Source of the DNA: Incurvaria masculella | Taxonomy: Eukaryota > Arthropoda > Insecta > Lepidoptera > Incurvariidae | DNA: 64,000 nucleotides | Reading direction: 5' to 3' | NCBI GenBank assembly: GCA_946894095.1 | Contig: OX335644.1 | Coordinates: 7,731,595-7,795,594, forward strand | In this document: positions 1 through 10,140 of the stretch, piece by piece | Layout of the letters: every line of letters begins with the position of its first letter | Numbering within the stretch: the first letter of the stretch is position 1 | Translations under genes and position numbers: made by a program | Notes under the pieces: model-generated | What the model was told of the DNA's origin: nothing | The model's database searches: none | The model's input: only the letters and a program-made list of their open reading frames with translations

Positions 1-690
1 CTTACAATTTTATTGGTTAGCACCTTGAGATTAAATTTAAACTTTGCCTGTGCTTAGTCCTAAATTTTAAATGTCTTACAGAATCGATTAAAGTCGTTTG
101 TCGATGTTTCGATTAATTCGATGTTTTTACTAATTAGTTGGCTCATAATTTTCCTCTAATGTCGTGTAGTCCTTCATACCGTTTTCTCAAAAGAATCTAG
201 TAGTGTCATGCCGCCCACTTTCCTTTGCTCTGGTGCATTGAATAAATGAAAGAATAAACCAATATTTATTTTCGTTCAACCATCTTTACATTAATTTTTT
301 GGACATAGGCGGGCTCTACCATAGTATAACCCGTGACCATGTGACCCACATTTTGATTTCTATTTCGGATAATAGAGAAAGAGAGGAGAAAGGGCGGAGT
401 GGATTTTAAATAAGGGCAACTGAGTAGATTTTAGGACAGAATTCGATTTTTGATGTCAGACTTCATTTAACCCGAGAACCTCTGAACAATCTGCTAAGAT
501 AAATTATTTGGATTTTTATTTTGATAAAACTGAATAGATACCGAGACACATTGTATAATATTAGGTCTTTACACATGAAATTGGAGATTTGTATGAACAT
601 TGTAAAATATAAAAAAGGTTGGCAATTTTTTTATTTTAGCTTATCAAAGTACTGGCTCTAATTATATGTACAACTTTGCTATTTTGATGG
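1..690. other. AT-rich DNA, nothing recognised
   Basis: No convincing coding frame, RNA gene or repeat boundary is visible here. The only structure begins at the right edge, where the decayed mariner copy starts. Confidence 0.5.
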
Positions 691-1372
691 CAGTTTGTTT
701 ATCCCTTTACTGTAGAAGTCTGCCAGACGGGAAGCATTTAAGTCAGCAAAGGCGTTTTGTACTGCCTCCCGGGTGATATTTTTTTTCACACTTAAACATT
801 TTCTAAATATTTAAAAAAGTTGAAATATGTTGGGGCAAGGTCGGGTGAGTACGGTGGGTGACACAGAGGTTCCAGCTGTAACTCTTGTAGCTCACTTGTC
901 GTGGAGAAGCAATGGGGATGAGCGATCGACCAGTCTTGGTTGTTGAATGGCGAGCTTCTCCATCATTGTTTACAATTCCTGGCAATAGACATCTCCGTCA
1001 GTGTTGTGCCGTTCAGTAAGAAACCTCCCTCGTTTATATGCCGAATCAGTACTGATATGCATGCTTCGACCCACCCACTTATCTAGCGATTTAACGCAAG
1101 TGCTTCAATGTGGTTATGATACCAACTCCAAAGCCCGCAGCAAGTTTAGCCGTAGGTACAGTTGGAATAATTCGCCGTTGTCGACAAAGGTTATCGGCCG
1201 ACCGTGAGGCTCGTTCTTCAACTCAAAATTTTCTGTTATAAAACCATACTGGACCGTATTTATGCAAGCAGTGGTAGACCCGTACACATCGTTCTTGTTT
1301 CGTGTTTTTGCGCAGAGGTTTTCGACGTAGAAACTCATATTCGAAAATTTTACGAAATTTAATTTTATCCAT
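691..1372 (-). pseudogene. Decayed mariner transposase remnant
   Basis: On the minus strand this reads as a broken mariner (Tc1/mariner superfamily) transposase, the DDE enzyme that cuts and pastes its own element. A start-like ATG lies at 1372-1370. Recognisable pieces appear in different frames: an N-terminal block ending near FELKNEPHGRP, then a jump over most of the middle of the protein, then QQPRLVDRS followed by LLLHD at about 905-935 (the region of the second catalytic aspartate). After that come a PYSPDLAP-like stretch read as HRTHPTLP, then REAVQNAFADLNASRL and the C-terminal FYSKGINKL. The first catalytic aspartate region is missing, and several frameshifts and stops break it, so it cannot be active. 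It resembles a different mariner lineage from the intact copy at 43 kb. Terminal repeats were not found. Confidence 0.8.
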
Positions 1373-2699
1373 GGAGCCAAAAACTACAACAATTTCACAA
1401 AACAAAACACTATCTAAGAACAAATTACTGAATTGGACATTAAAATGACATGGCTTTCGAATGTGATTATTTGAATTTTGAATTGATATGAAAATGTTGT
1501 TCATAAAATCTCAAATTTCGTAGGTATTTTTTACATATACATACATACTAACCTTTAAGTTATATTTTCTAAAATGTATATATTGTAAAATGTGTTGTGG
1601 ATGCTGATTTATTGGGTGGAAGGAATATTTCATCAAAATCTATTACGACGCCTTTATTTCATTTTGGACATTCATCCAAGCGAAACTTTAAATTTCTGAA
1701 CATTCACCGGAGCGGAGCTTCTTGAGTTCCAAACTGCACAGGATAACCTGCTGGGTTAATCTGAAGTTGTCCTAAAAATTTCAACCAAATCGGACAAGAC
1801 AGAAACGGCACAGTTTTGCGCATTATATTAAGTCGGTGACGAAGAACCCACAAATTAACTTTACTGGTGTTTAATTTTTTTCCGTCTATATTTGCAAAAT
1901 TAACACTTCATAAAATTTATTATTCAATTAATTAATAAAAACTGTCCGTATTTTCCGACTGGTTCAATGTTCACTAAGGAAAGGTACAAAAATAGCACGT
2001 AATTTCTTTGGTAATGATACAACGACGGTGGGCGACGGCTCCGCATATTCGCATAAATATGTCGCGTAATCCGAACTCTCGAAAATGCATCTCTACTCGT
2101 TCGAGACGATGGACGTTTCACGGTAGCACTGTGAATAATCGTATTAGCTCCAAGATATAGTTGGCCGTGGCCCTGTTGTAGAATAGGCATAGCATTGGAA
2201 CACGAGAGATGTCCGACCGTAAATTTGAGTACAGAATTTGAGTTCGGAACTTATTCGAAGGCCTCATATATAATTAGATAGTGTGCAGGCAACACGTTTT
2301 CGAGTTATTCGAAGCAAGAATAAGATCTTGTCGATTTCTTTAACAATACCCACATGCAAGTCTCGTTCGGGGTTACACACGAAGATCGTCGATCTCCATG
2401 GAGTAACTTTGATAATTTTTCAATTTTAATTTTAACGAACGGATTATTTGTAACATACGTTACTTTATTATTTTAATTTTTAGGCAATATCAATATCTGT
2501 ATGTCATATATTTCTTGAACTACACGTACGATAGCCTTCAGTGCCTATGAATACTCACAATGGACATTTATAGTTATTTACATAATGGAAAAATACACGA
2601 TTCAAGGAACCAACGGTCAAAATTATTCTAGAAACAAAACAACAAACCTCGAATACTAGTACCGTCTCTTTCTACCACTCAGCAATTCAAGAATGCTAT
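1373..2699. other. No gene recognised
   Basis: AT-rich DNA. A patch at about 1690-1800 (GGAGCGGAGC, then a run near CCAAATCGGACAAGAC) resembles internal sequence of dispersed insect repeats, but no ends can be placed. An 88-codon minus-strand frame at 1924-2190 has no recognisable motif. Confidence 0.35.
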
Positions 2700-3190
2700 C
2701 TCTCTCATGCGCGTGCGCCCAGCGAACGTCAGTCGATCCTACAGAGCCAATGGGAGAGGACCACGACGGCAGCCATCTTGTTGTTCGCCCGCCACGGCGC
2801 GAGGACATCTCGCCGCCACAGATCGCCGACCACCGCGAGTAACGCCAGTCGCGTCCCGGAGTCTCGCCGTCGCCGCTTTCGGGCTGGCTCGGTGGAGCAC
2901 AACCGCACCCTACGTCTCTTCGGCGCCCACCCCGTGCTAGTTGGAGTGAGCTCCGCCAACCGCTGAGGAGACACCGAGCCGCTCGAGCTTCGCTGCGCGG
3001 AGGCAGGCGCCTTCCGGCGCCCGACCACGTGCTCCAGGCGCTCAATCACCCCTGAGTCCGAGTGGGGTCCTCCATCGACTCGCCCTGTGGTACGGTGCGT
3101 CCACAGTTGAGGGGACCCAGCCGCTCGAACTTCGCCGCGCGGGGGCAGGCGGCATTCGGCCAACCACGTGCTCCAGGCATCATCACCACT
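2700..3190. other. GC-rich CpG island with an internal two-copy repeat
   Basis: A sharp rise in GC and CpG compared with both flanks. It contains a CCAAT-like GAGCCAATGGGA (about 2744-2755) and GCCATCTTG (2772-2780). It also holds two diverged copies of an approximately 80 bp unit, at about 2967-3050 and 3109-3188. Both copies include GAGCCGCTCGA/CAGCCGCTCGA followed later by ACCACGTGCTCCAGGC, so each has a CACGTG E-box. Open frames of 129 and 144 codons cross it on the minus strand. They are rich in Arg, Ser and Gly, as expected from GC-rich DNA, and match nothing I know. It could be a promoter or enhancer, or the untranslated end of an old retroelement. Confidence 0.45.
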
Positions 3191-5683
3191 AGGTACTGTA
3201 CCGAACCTTGATTTTGCCGGCTTTTATCATGCATTAATTTAATTTGTCTGGTTTTGATTTAGTTAGACAGAATTAGTACCCATCTTGTGACATGGTTGAG
3301 GACCCGGCCCCGCTCACCGACTGATATCCGCATGGCATTCACTTAACCATCACACACAGCGTTGAAATGTCCCCAGAATTTCTTTAAAAAAAAAAATATT
3401 TAAATCCATTCCATTATATACTTCAGGATGATCAATTACACTCGCCAAAACAGAGTTGACGGTTCTCAGATGAACTTCGAAACCCCCCAACCGTTTTAAA
3501 TTTCTGGCACAGATATGTAAATTGATAAAAAAAGTCTCAAAAAAGTGACAATCTTTTTTTTTGTAATACACATTAATTTCCCGGTGAAATAATAAGTCAA
3601 ACAGTTGTGATTCTACTTCATGCTGCTTCAAATGCACGACTATGTCCAGCTAAAAATGTTATCACATTTTTACATCGAACTGCAATATTTCAACGCATTA
3701 CAAATAGTAGTTTTTAATTTCTATGACTTATTTATAGGTAATTAAAATTCATATAGTATCTAGGAAGCAATTTAAGTCCCAAATAAATAAGCAATGCTGC
3801 TATTGCTTCAAAAAAGACACATTTTAGAGACCAATTTAAATATAATTTGCTTGATTTACCTTAAATAATCTGAAGGGTATGGAAAAAAAATTATTTATAT
3901 TTGAGATGATACAACTAGATTATAATTGATACTATCAGGTTTTACTAAAGCCATTAATTATCATCCTAAAAAGCCAATCCCTAAAAAGCGTCACGTTTCA
4001 CGTTCCATTTCTCGAATCGTGAAATATGAACAACCAGCCCACTGCATCCCTAAGGGAAACTTTGTTCGTTCAAGAAAATTTAGATATCAAAGTTGAGTGA
4101 AAAGTTTCTATTGAAAATGTCACAATTAATTTCCAGCCAAATTTGGCCCTCTCTCGCTGTGACAACTCTTTCGGTGATTGAAACCAGCAGTACTTTAATT
4201 CATCTGGAGGAAATTAAGTTTAGAAGTTTTGCGCTAATGATAAAATATCAATGTTTTTGATGCTCAGTGATGCAAACTGTTTCACACTTTTCTTATTATT
4301 ATTTATATGATTTAGAGCTAATTCAAAAATCCGCACCTTTTTGAGATAAGCTTAATTTAATATTATGTATGTTTCGTAATCACAAACCCCTCAAAGTTAA
4401 TGACTTTGAGTGGAGTGGAAGTGAATAACTCTACTTATTATAATAAAATGTTAATTTATAGACAGTCATTTATTACGCGCATAAAACGGAATTTCTGCGA
4501 TAAAATCTTTAAAATCAGCGAAGCTTTTAAATTTATGATTTTTTTCTACTGACATCAATTGAGGAATGGATGTTTGCAATAAACCGTCTTGATTCAGTTA
4601 TCGCCTCGTGCAAAAAGTACAAAAACGAATATCTTCAAGAAGCTAAGACATTATTTTAGACAAATTAAAACTTCTTAATGTATCTTAATTTAACTTAATT
4701 TTCATTTTATCAATGAAAAGGTGCATTATCTCAGCTAAAAAAATGTATAACCTAGAAACTCAAACTTTTTAATTCACTACATTAAGCAAATAAGGTTACA
4801 TTGAAAGCATATACTTATATTAGATATTTATAATGTTCGGTATAAAGTTAAGTAAAGCACATATAATGTGAAGTTATTATAGAAGTACGTTTGTTCGTTT
4901 GGAGTTCGACGGCGTGAGTAGAGGGCCTTCAGTTTATTTTATAGATAGATAGTTAATAAATTCAAGCTTTAAAGTTTTGAGTATTATGGTTAAAATATAA
5001 TTTGATTAAAATATTTTGATTTTTTTTTTTATGTATAAGCCTCATGGTTATTCGCCTTTATAAAATAAAGCACAATATCCAAAACACAGTGCGTGCAAAT
5101 TTATGTATCTTCTTGTATATTGTAAAAACCATAAAACCTAACCTTTACTAACCTAATTGATTTTTTCTTTATAAATTAGAGTTTCGGATGCTGCGAGTTT
5201 TAGATCTCGTGCTTTTTGGACCTTATGTTGCCTGTTATCTTCAAAGCGTATGAATTCTCGCACTGAACTATTCAATTTGCCTCGACAAGTTTTCGGCGGC
5301 ATTCTCCGCGTCCACGTCCATGTCTGCGCGGACCTTCAGCCGAACAAACCAGAAGTGTACCGAAATATGTCCGCGGCGACCGCTAGGACAGGCGTTTGTC
5401 TTGTTTGAGTTCGTCCTTAGAGGCGGAGTACGAAATTAATGCGACCGAGGACGGGCCCTACGCAGCTGCTGGTAAGAGGATGAAAATGATAATCCGCCGG
5501 CGAGACAAGCGGCGACGGTGGGACGCAGGGACTGCCTCGAGCCCTTGGGCTCACTTATCCTTGGAATTTACATTTGATAATAATTTTCTCTAATAATTTT
5601 CGAATTATATAATAATCACGCATTTTGCCATAAAATTATAAATTAATTATTACATTTAGGCTGACTAAAAATAAGTCATGCAA
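3191..5683. other. AT-rich DNA, no gene recognised
   Basis: Long AT-rich stretch. A 95-codon minus-strand frame at 3350-3637 has no family motif. At about 5130-5240 an ACCTAACC-rich segment followed by GTGCTTTTTGGACC resembles the segment at 28660-28755, so a small old dispersed repeat is likely there. Nothing else can be supported. Confidence 0.4.
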
Positions 5684-5882
5684 CTGTTCAGTTTCAAGAG
5701 GTACAGCAATTTTAACAGGTTGGATAGTACGTTTTAACAGATTTCACTGAATATAGAAGACGTAAGTCAGAATTGAAAAAATACTAAAGATTGAAACAGT
5801 TTTCACATAGTTAGCGAAATAGTAAGAGAAAACAGTTTAAATGATACAGTAACATTTAATGTGTAAGGCTAACTATTTATAA
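5684..5882 (+). repeat. Dispersed repeat P, copy 1
   Basis: This segment matches the reverse complement of about 15778-16010. Shared blocks include AAACAGTTTTCACA, AGACGTAAG, GATACAGTAA and AAGGCTAACT. The two copies are in opposite orientation and about 10 kb apart. No coding capacity is visible. It is probably a non-autonomous mobile element of unassigned class. Confidence 0.65.
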
Positions 5883-5896
5883 TTGAAGTCAAGAGA

Positions 5897-6080
5897 CGTT
5901 AGATAGAGATGGACCTCTGCCCAATGAGACAACTCCTCAAATCGTTATCAATACATAGGAGTCGCGCTCATGGTTAGTGAAATGTTTTTTTGTGAAATCT
6001 TTATGATTTCTAGTTTTCCTTAAAGAAAGCATGGTATCCTGTACATTTATAGACCGTTAAGTGAACGGGAGAAAACCCCC
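5897..6080 (+). repeat. Dispersed repeat Q, copy 1
   Basis: Direct-orientation match to 16815-17005. Both begin GAGATGGA, share TCAAATCGTTATCAATACAT and GTCGCGC, then TTTGTGAAATCTT, and end in a GTTAAG..GAACG segment. It runs directly into the GTCC-bearing repeat. Non-coding; family unassigned. Confidence 0.7.
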
Positions 6081-6081
6081 T

Positions 6082-6352
6082 TTTTTGGTTCCGTACCCAA
6101 AGGTGTTCCGCTGTCCGTCCGTCCGTCCGTCCGTCCGTCCGTTATCCGTCCGTCCGTACGTAATAGGTAAGCAGCTGAAATTTTCAGAGTGTGTATTTAT
6201 TTTGCCGCTATAGCAACAAATAAGTAAAATTAAAAAATAATGAAAATTAAAGGGGGGCCCCCATACAAAAAAGTGGATATTTTATGTTAAATCTTGTACA
6301 ATGGTACGGAACCCTTAGCATGCGAGTCCGACTCGCACTTGGCCGGTTTTTT
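6082..6352 (+). repeat. GTCC-bearing dispersed repeat, copy 1
   Basis: One of five copies in the window. The order is GGTTCCGTACCCAAAGG, a (GTCC)n run, TAATAGGTAAGCAGCTGAAA, a TTTTGCCGCTATA block, AAGGGGGGCCCCCATAC, then GGTACGGAACCC and CGAGTCCGACTCGCAC, ending at GGCCGGTTTT. The outer GGTTCCGTACC/GGTACGGAACC blocks are inverted. It is a typical lepidopteran high-copy non-autonomous repeat. The class is not certain. Confidence 0.75.
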
Positions 6353-7717
6353 ATGGTAAATAAGAGGTGATCCTCTCATTATTTATCGATCAAATTTCGT
6401 AAATTTTCCTCAATATTTCGAAATACAACTTAACATCTTTATTATGAAGCTTCATAGCGATTTCGATTTATTTTTGAGGGAAAAAAGAAATTTCAGTACA
6501 TTTGGTATAAAGAATTTTGGTTTAAGCCATCAGATGACTCTGTATCTCTTTAGATTCGAAGTCGGTTTGAGGATTAGGCCAGGATAAAATTTAAGATGTT
6601 CAACTTAACAAAATAACGAATCGCTAGACTTTTATTTGCTAACAGGACATTTGACAAGCTTTTTCTAAGTTTTTAAGTTTACACCGTCGCACTTTACAAT
6701 GTCGGCACATATGTAAACATGTCGGCCGATTCTCCACACCGGACACCCGTATGTGTCAAAATACACTATTATTTCTGTTTGATTGAGTATTTTCAGGTTC
6801 ATCCTTCAACAAAAATCACTATCGGTTATACGATATTTTTTATTAATTTTTAATTTGTTATTTTCATTATTTTTTCTCCAATTAATATGCGCATGCTTCA
6901 CAACCGGTTCTACATACACATCATATTCGTTGAACAAAGTTATGTACTTGCTTAGTACGATTCATTATATTAACTTACTTAACAAACGTAAATATTCAAC
7001 TCATCTACTTATTACTGAACTTCTAAAGTAGAAATCATACATTTTTTAGCTAATGAATGAGCTTCAGTAGTGGCCCGATTAACTTCTATTCCAAGTTAAT
7101 GTAATGCAATCAATGAACCGACAATGGAATTCAATATCTCGTTATAGCAGGCCTACAAAGCCGACGCTAATAACCAATAGGCGGCGCGACCTTCAGGCTC
7201 GGCCGATATTCTGCAAAACGCTTTTCATTAATTGAAATGTCACCATAAATCAAAATGGCGCACTTGGGTTCCTTAATACGACGCCCGGCGCTTTGGTTTC
7301 TTTCCTCTTTCGGCTCAAAGAGTATCTAAAAATACTTTAGCTATTTTCTTTTCACTTAAATGTTTTTGAGCGAATTGGGCTTTCCATGCCAGGAAGGTCA
7401 TATCGCTTATTCATGCACGATTGTATTTATATTTATATTTCGTATTTACATTTAAAACACACGTACCATTCCCGGCTCCCGAGCACAGATGTATCAGTTG
7501 ATTATGACCACCTTTCTTTGCCCAATTATGTTGTTGTATACATATATTGGCTCGAAGCTGTTTCAGAGTTGTGTTTTTTTTTGGGTTAGTTTTTCAATAA
7601 TCAAAATACCTGTCGACCGCATAAGCCTGCTAAGTTATTAATGTTAAGAGAACTGAAATTCAGGAAATCCACTTATTCTCAGTAATAATTACTTGTTCTT
7701 GCTTATTATTTATTACT
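6353..7717. other. No gene recognised
   Basis: AT-rich unique-looking DNA with a moderately GC-rich stretch at about 7140-7320. No element ends, RNA genes or coding motifs were found. Confidence 0.4.
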
Positions 7718-7852
7718 TAGCCTGGTTTTACCAAGTGCTGATTTATTTTAATCGACACTTAAAGGGCCTTTATTACTAAAGTGCTGATAATCTTGTACTG
7801 GTATTGATTGCTAGCTGCTAAGAATGGCCCTTAATCTTACTAAAAACTGAAA
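7718..7852 (+). repeat. Short MITE-like repeat, copy 1
   Basis: Matches the reverse complement of 39470-39622. Shared blocks include TAGCCTG, CCAAGTG(C/T)TGATTTATTT, ACACTTAAAG and GATAATCTTGTACTGGTAT or GATTATCTTGTACTGGTAT. The 39 kb copy has a clearer hairpin. Non-coding and non-autonomous; superfamily not assigned. Confidence 0.65.
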
Positions 7853-7914
7853 TGCCGAAAGCTTTTTAAAACATTTTTACTACGCTTTTTTTGTTTATGC
7901 GACCTGAAATAGAT

Positions 7915-8095
7915 GGCTAATACCACACAACTACCGTTATGATATTAGCCCAATACACCACATTCCCGAAGGAATTAGGTACCATGCCAGGACCTTCCCT
8001 TTATGAGCACGGCTACATTGAACTGGATGGAAAACGCGGACAATTTTTCATTGCCGCTTCGACAATAGTTTCGAAAAAGCTAAACATTTTGAGTC
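7915..8095 (-). repeat. tRNA-derived SINE, body fragment, minus strand
   Basis: Reverse complement of the body and 3' half of the SINE at 54346-54762. Shared blocks are CACACAACTACCGTTATGAT, CCGAAGGAATTAGGT, CATGCCAGGA and the CGGACAATTTTTC stretch. It sits tail-outward beside a plus-strand copy at 8157-8290, so the two can form an inverted pair. Confidence 0.8.
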
Positions 8096-8156
8096 AGTAA
8101 ACAAATATTTCACTATTGTCATATGATCATGTCTTACTTTATAAATGAATTGATTT

Positions 8157-8290
8157 TTGAGCGGCTCGTAGCCTAGTGGCGCGGGGACTGGAGTTCGATA
8201 AGTGCATTTCGTCTCCATGGTTCGGAATCCATGTAAAACTGTAGGTCCCCTTCCCTAATAGGTGGTAGGGTTTAAGCATGTCAAGTTGAA
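8157..8290 (+). repeat. tRNA-derived SINE, 5' half
   Basis: Starts GAGCGGCTCGTAGCCTAGTG as in the full copy at 54 kb and carries the A-box-like TAGCCTAGTGGC. The B box is missing because the segment between the head and AAGTGCATTTCG is deleted. It ends in the GGTAGGGTTTAAGC block. Truncated and non-autonomous. Confidence 0.8.
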
Positions 8291-8689
8291 TACCAAAAAA
8301 GAAGAGAATTACAGAAAGCGAATTATTGTTATTACTGTTTGATACGCTATTTTTATATGAAATATAATGAATTATTAATATTAAGAAAATAAAACTTGAA
8401 AACTGTTAAAGCGATGTTAGTCGAATATAAAAATTACATTTGAACACAAATGTTAACTTTACGGAATGCGTTTTTTTAATTTGTTTTATAGGAACCTTAA
8501 TAGCTAAATTGTTTAAAATGAAAAAACTTAATCCAAACATACTATTTAGTCAATAATAAAAACTCATTTTTACCAAACACAAAACAAAAAATATACAATA
8601 TGATTAACATAACACGCAAGTACGGAGGATTCTCTGAAGTTGAACGATCTCAATGCTCATACATGGCCAGCCTCAACAATGGCAGCGAC
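8291..8689. other. AT-rich DNA, nothing recognised
   Basis: AT-rich spacer with no supported feature. Confidence 0.4.
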
Positions 8690-8852
8690 GCATTACGTGC
8701 GCCCCGAGCGAGGAAGACGTCCGCCAAATTGCCCGCGATGGCGCAATGTGGCGGAAAATTGCAATAAGTCATGGAGCTAACGCGCCAACCTCCCGCCGCT
8801 AGCGCCAACCGCGCCCGCGGACGCGCCGAGCCACGGGAGTACCGAGAGCAGC
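8690..8852. other. GC-rich island
   Basis: Abruptly GC- and CpG-rich segment (CGCCCGCGGACGCGCCGAG type sequence) between AT-rich DNA and the first GGGTCTATTCC foldback element. No coding frame. Possible host regulatory DNA by analogy with the other islands in this window. Confidence 0.3.
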
Positions 8853-9068
8853 GGGTCTATTCCTGGCATTCCGTAATCAGGAATCAGGAATCCTGAGTCG
8901 CTTTTGTAGTGGTCTTCAAAGGATTTTCTTGACGAAAATAGTCCGGAGCATAGTTTTTTTAATTAATCAAGGTTTTCCGTCGAAAAACTAGCTTTAAAAA
9001 TCGCTATAAAAGCTGTTTTCTAGACTCAGGATTCCTGATTCCTGATTACTGAATGCCAGGAACAGACC
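8853..9068 (+). mobile_element. Foldback MITE R, copy 1
   Basis: About 216 bp with inverted ends. The left end is GGGTCTATTCCTGGCATTCC followed by AATCAGGAATC repeats. The right end, read in reverse, is GGTCTGTTCCTGGCATTC followed by the same AATCAGGAATC motif. Internal sequence (TTTTCTTGACGAAAATAGTC and AGGTTTTCCGTCGAAAAA) is shared with the other two copies. No transposase; a non-autonomous DNA element whose superfamily cannot be named. Confidence 0.75.
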
Positions 9069-9075
9069 TGCAGCA

Positions 9076-9286
9076 GGCCTATTCCTGCAATTCGGTAATC
9101 AGGAATCAGGAATCCCGAGTCTAGAAAACCGCTTTTATATAGGTTTTCTTGATGAAAAGATTCCGGAGCATAGTATTTCCATTAATCAAGGTTTTCCGTC
9201 GAATATATTATTTTGCTGAGTCTATAAATACGGTTTTATAGACTCAGGATACCTGATTACTGATAACGGAATTCGAGGAATAGGCC
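9076..9286 (+). mobile_element. Foldback MITE R, copy 2
   Basis: Second copy, only seven bases after the first and in the same orientation. Ends are GGCCTATTCCTGCAATTC and, reversed, GGCCTATTCCTCGAATTC. It shares TCCGGAGCATAGTATTTCCA and AGGTTTTCCGTCGAA with copy 1. The sequence GCAG or CTGCAG lies at both sides of the pair and at the third copy (56 kb), hinting at a CTGCA-like target preference. Confidence 0.75.
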
Positions 9287-9552
9287 TGCAGATCTGCCTG
9301 TGTTGGGCGGAATTTCAATACTAAGTATGTTATTTAACTTATTGATTGATATCACTAAATATTAATTATTTTATTATTTTATTAAATACACTTTCTCGTA
9401 CTAAGCATGTACGTTGATTTTTCCAAGGAATCTGACACAATAATAAAGAATGTTTGAATTTTCAATATTAGCAGTCAATGTCCACAACGCAAGTAAAGCG
9501 TTAAATAAATGTATTTAGGTATAATCTTAAACCGTGTATTACAAACTAGGAG

Positions 9553-9740
9553 GCATTGATTATGGGAGGAGGGACTGTAGGAGAATTTCATATTATGGGT
9601 ATACAGCAGTTGGCGAAATTGGAAGAAGCAATACCTACAAATGGGTATGTTTTGCTGGTTCGAGGTTTTACAGGGCTCTTTCTTTAATTAGCATATACCT
9701 TGCTTCACGGTCGATTATACATACGTACATATCATATCAG
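9553..9740 (+). repeat. tRNA-Leu-like dispersed repeat S, copy 1
   Basis: Starts GCATTGATTATGGGAGGAGG, continues GGAGAATTTCA, then TTGGCGAAATTGGAAGAAGC and a B-box-like GGTTCGAGGTTT. The middle resembles the D-arm and T-arm of a bacterial- or organelle-type leucine tRNA. Copies at 21146-21263 and 31566-31775 share the layout, and this copy and the third also share CTTGCTTCACGGTCGATT downstream. Probably a tRNA-headed SINE rather than a working tRNA. Confidence 0.7.
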
Positions 9741-9766
9741 TAAATGTATTTAATTAATAAGCCATT

Positions 9767-10008
9767 AGCGATTCGTAACTTAGTGGAGCAGGGACTCCTG
9801 CATTCCAGAGGTTTAGATTCAAATCCCAGCCCCTGTCATGCAGCACTTTCTTTCTTTTTCTCAATTGGATGAGTGTATTTAGTCCCAAATGCGAGCTGAT
9901 CTAAGCTTCGGAACCCAAATAAAACTGTAGGTCTCCATCCCTGCTAGAAAGTAGGGTTAAAGCTGCCCGGGTTGACACCCTCGCATTGGGTGAACGCGAA
10001 GCCGCTTC
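9767..10008 (+). repeat. tRNA-derived SINE, 5' part
   Basis: Diverged copy of the 54 kb SINE. It has a head with GTAACTTAGTGGAGC in the A-box position and TAGATTCAAATCCCAGC in the B-box position, then CACTTTCTTTCTTTTTCTC, AAAACTGTAGGTC and GCCCGGGTTG. It runs straight into a minus-strand piece of the same SINE. Confidence 0.8.
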
Positions 10009-10140
10009 GACCATCTTGTCATCCAATACAATGGTACTAACCTGGACGGCTTTCGCCCTTCCACTTAGTAGGATAAGGGGACATACAGTTTCACATGGAT
10101 TCTGAACCATTCATAACTAAATACACTTATCCCACTCAAA
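10009..10140 (-). repeat. tRNA-derived SINE fragment, inverted against its neighbour
   Basis: Reads as the reverse complement of the same central SINE segment (CATCTTGTCATCCAATAC, then GGACGGC, then ATACAGTTTCACATGGATTC). With 9910-10008 it makes an imperfect inverted repeat of roughly 100 bp per arm. Confidence 0.7.

Noticed and set aside
2656..3163. Minus-strand frames of 129 and 144 codons in the GC-rich island
   Set aside because: Overlapping frames in Arg/Ser/Gly-rich composition on the same DNA, as expected from high GC. The internal tandem repeat is not in a common frame.
6118..6155. CRISPR-like short regular repeats
   Set aside because: The GTCC and GGAT runs are simple microsatellites within eukaryotic transposons. 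There are no spacers.
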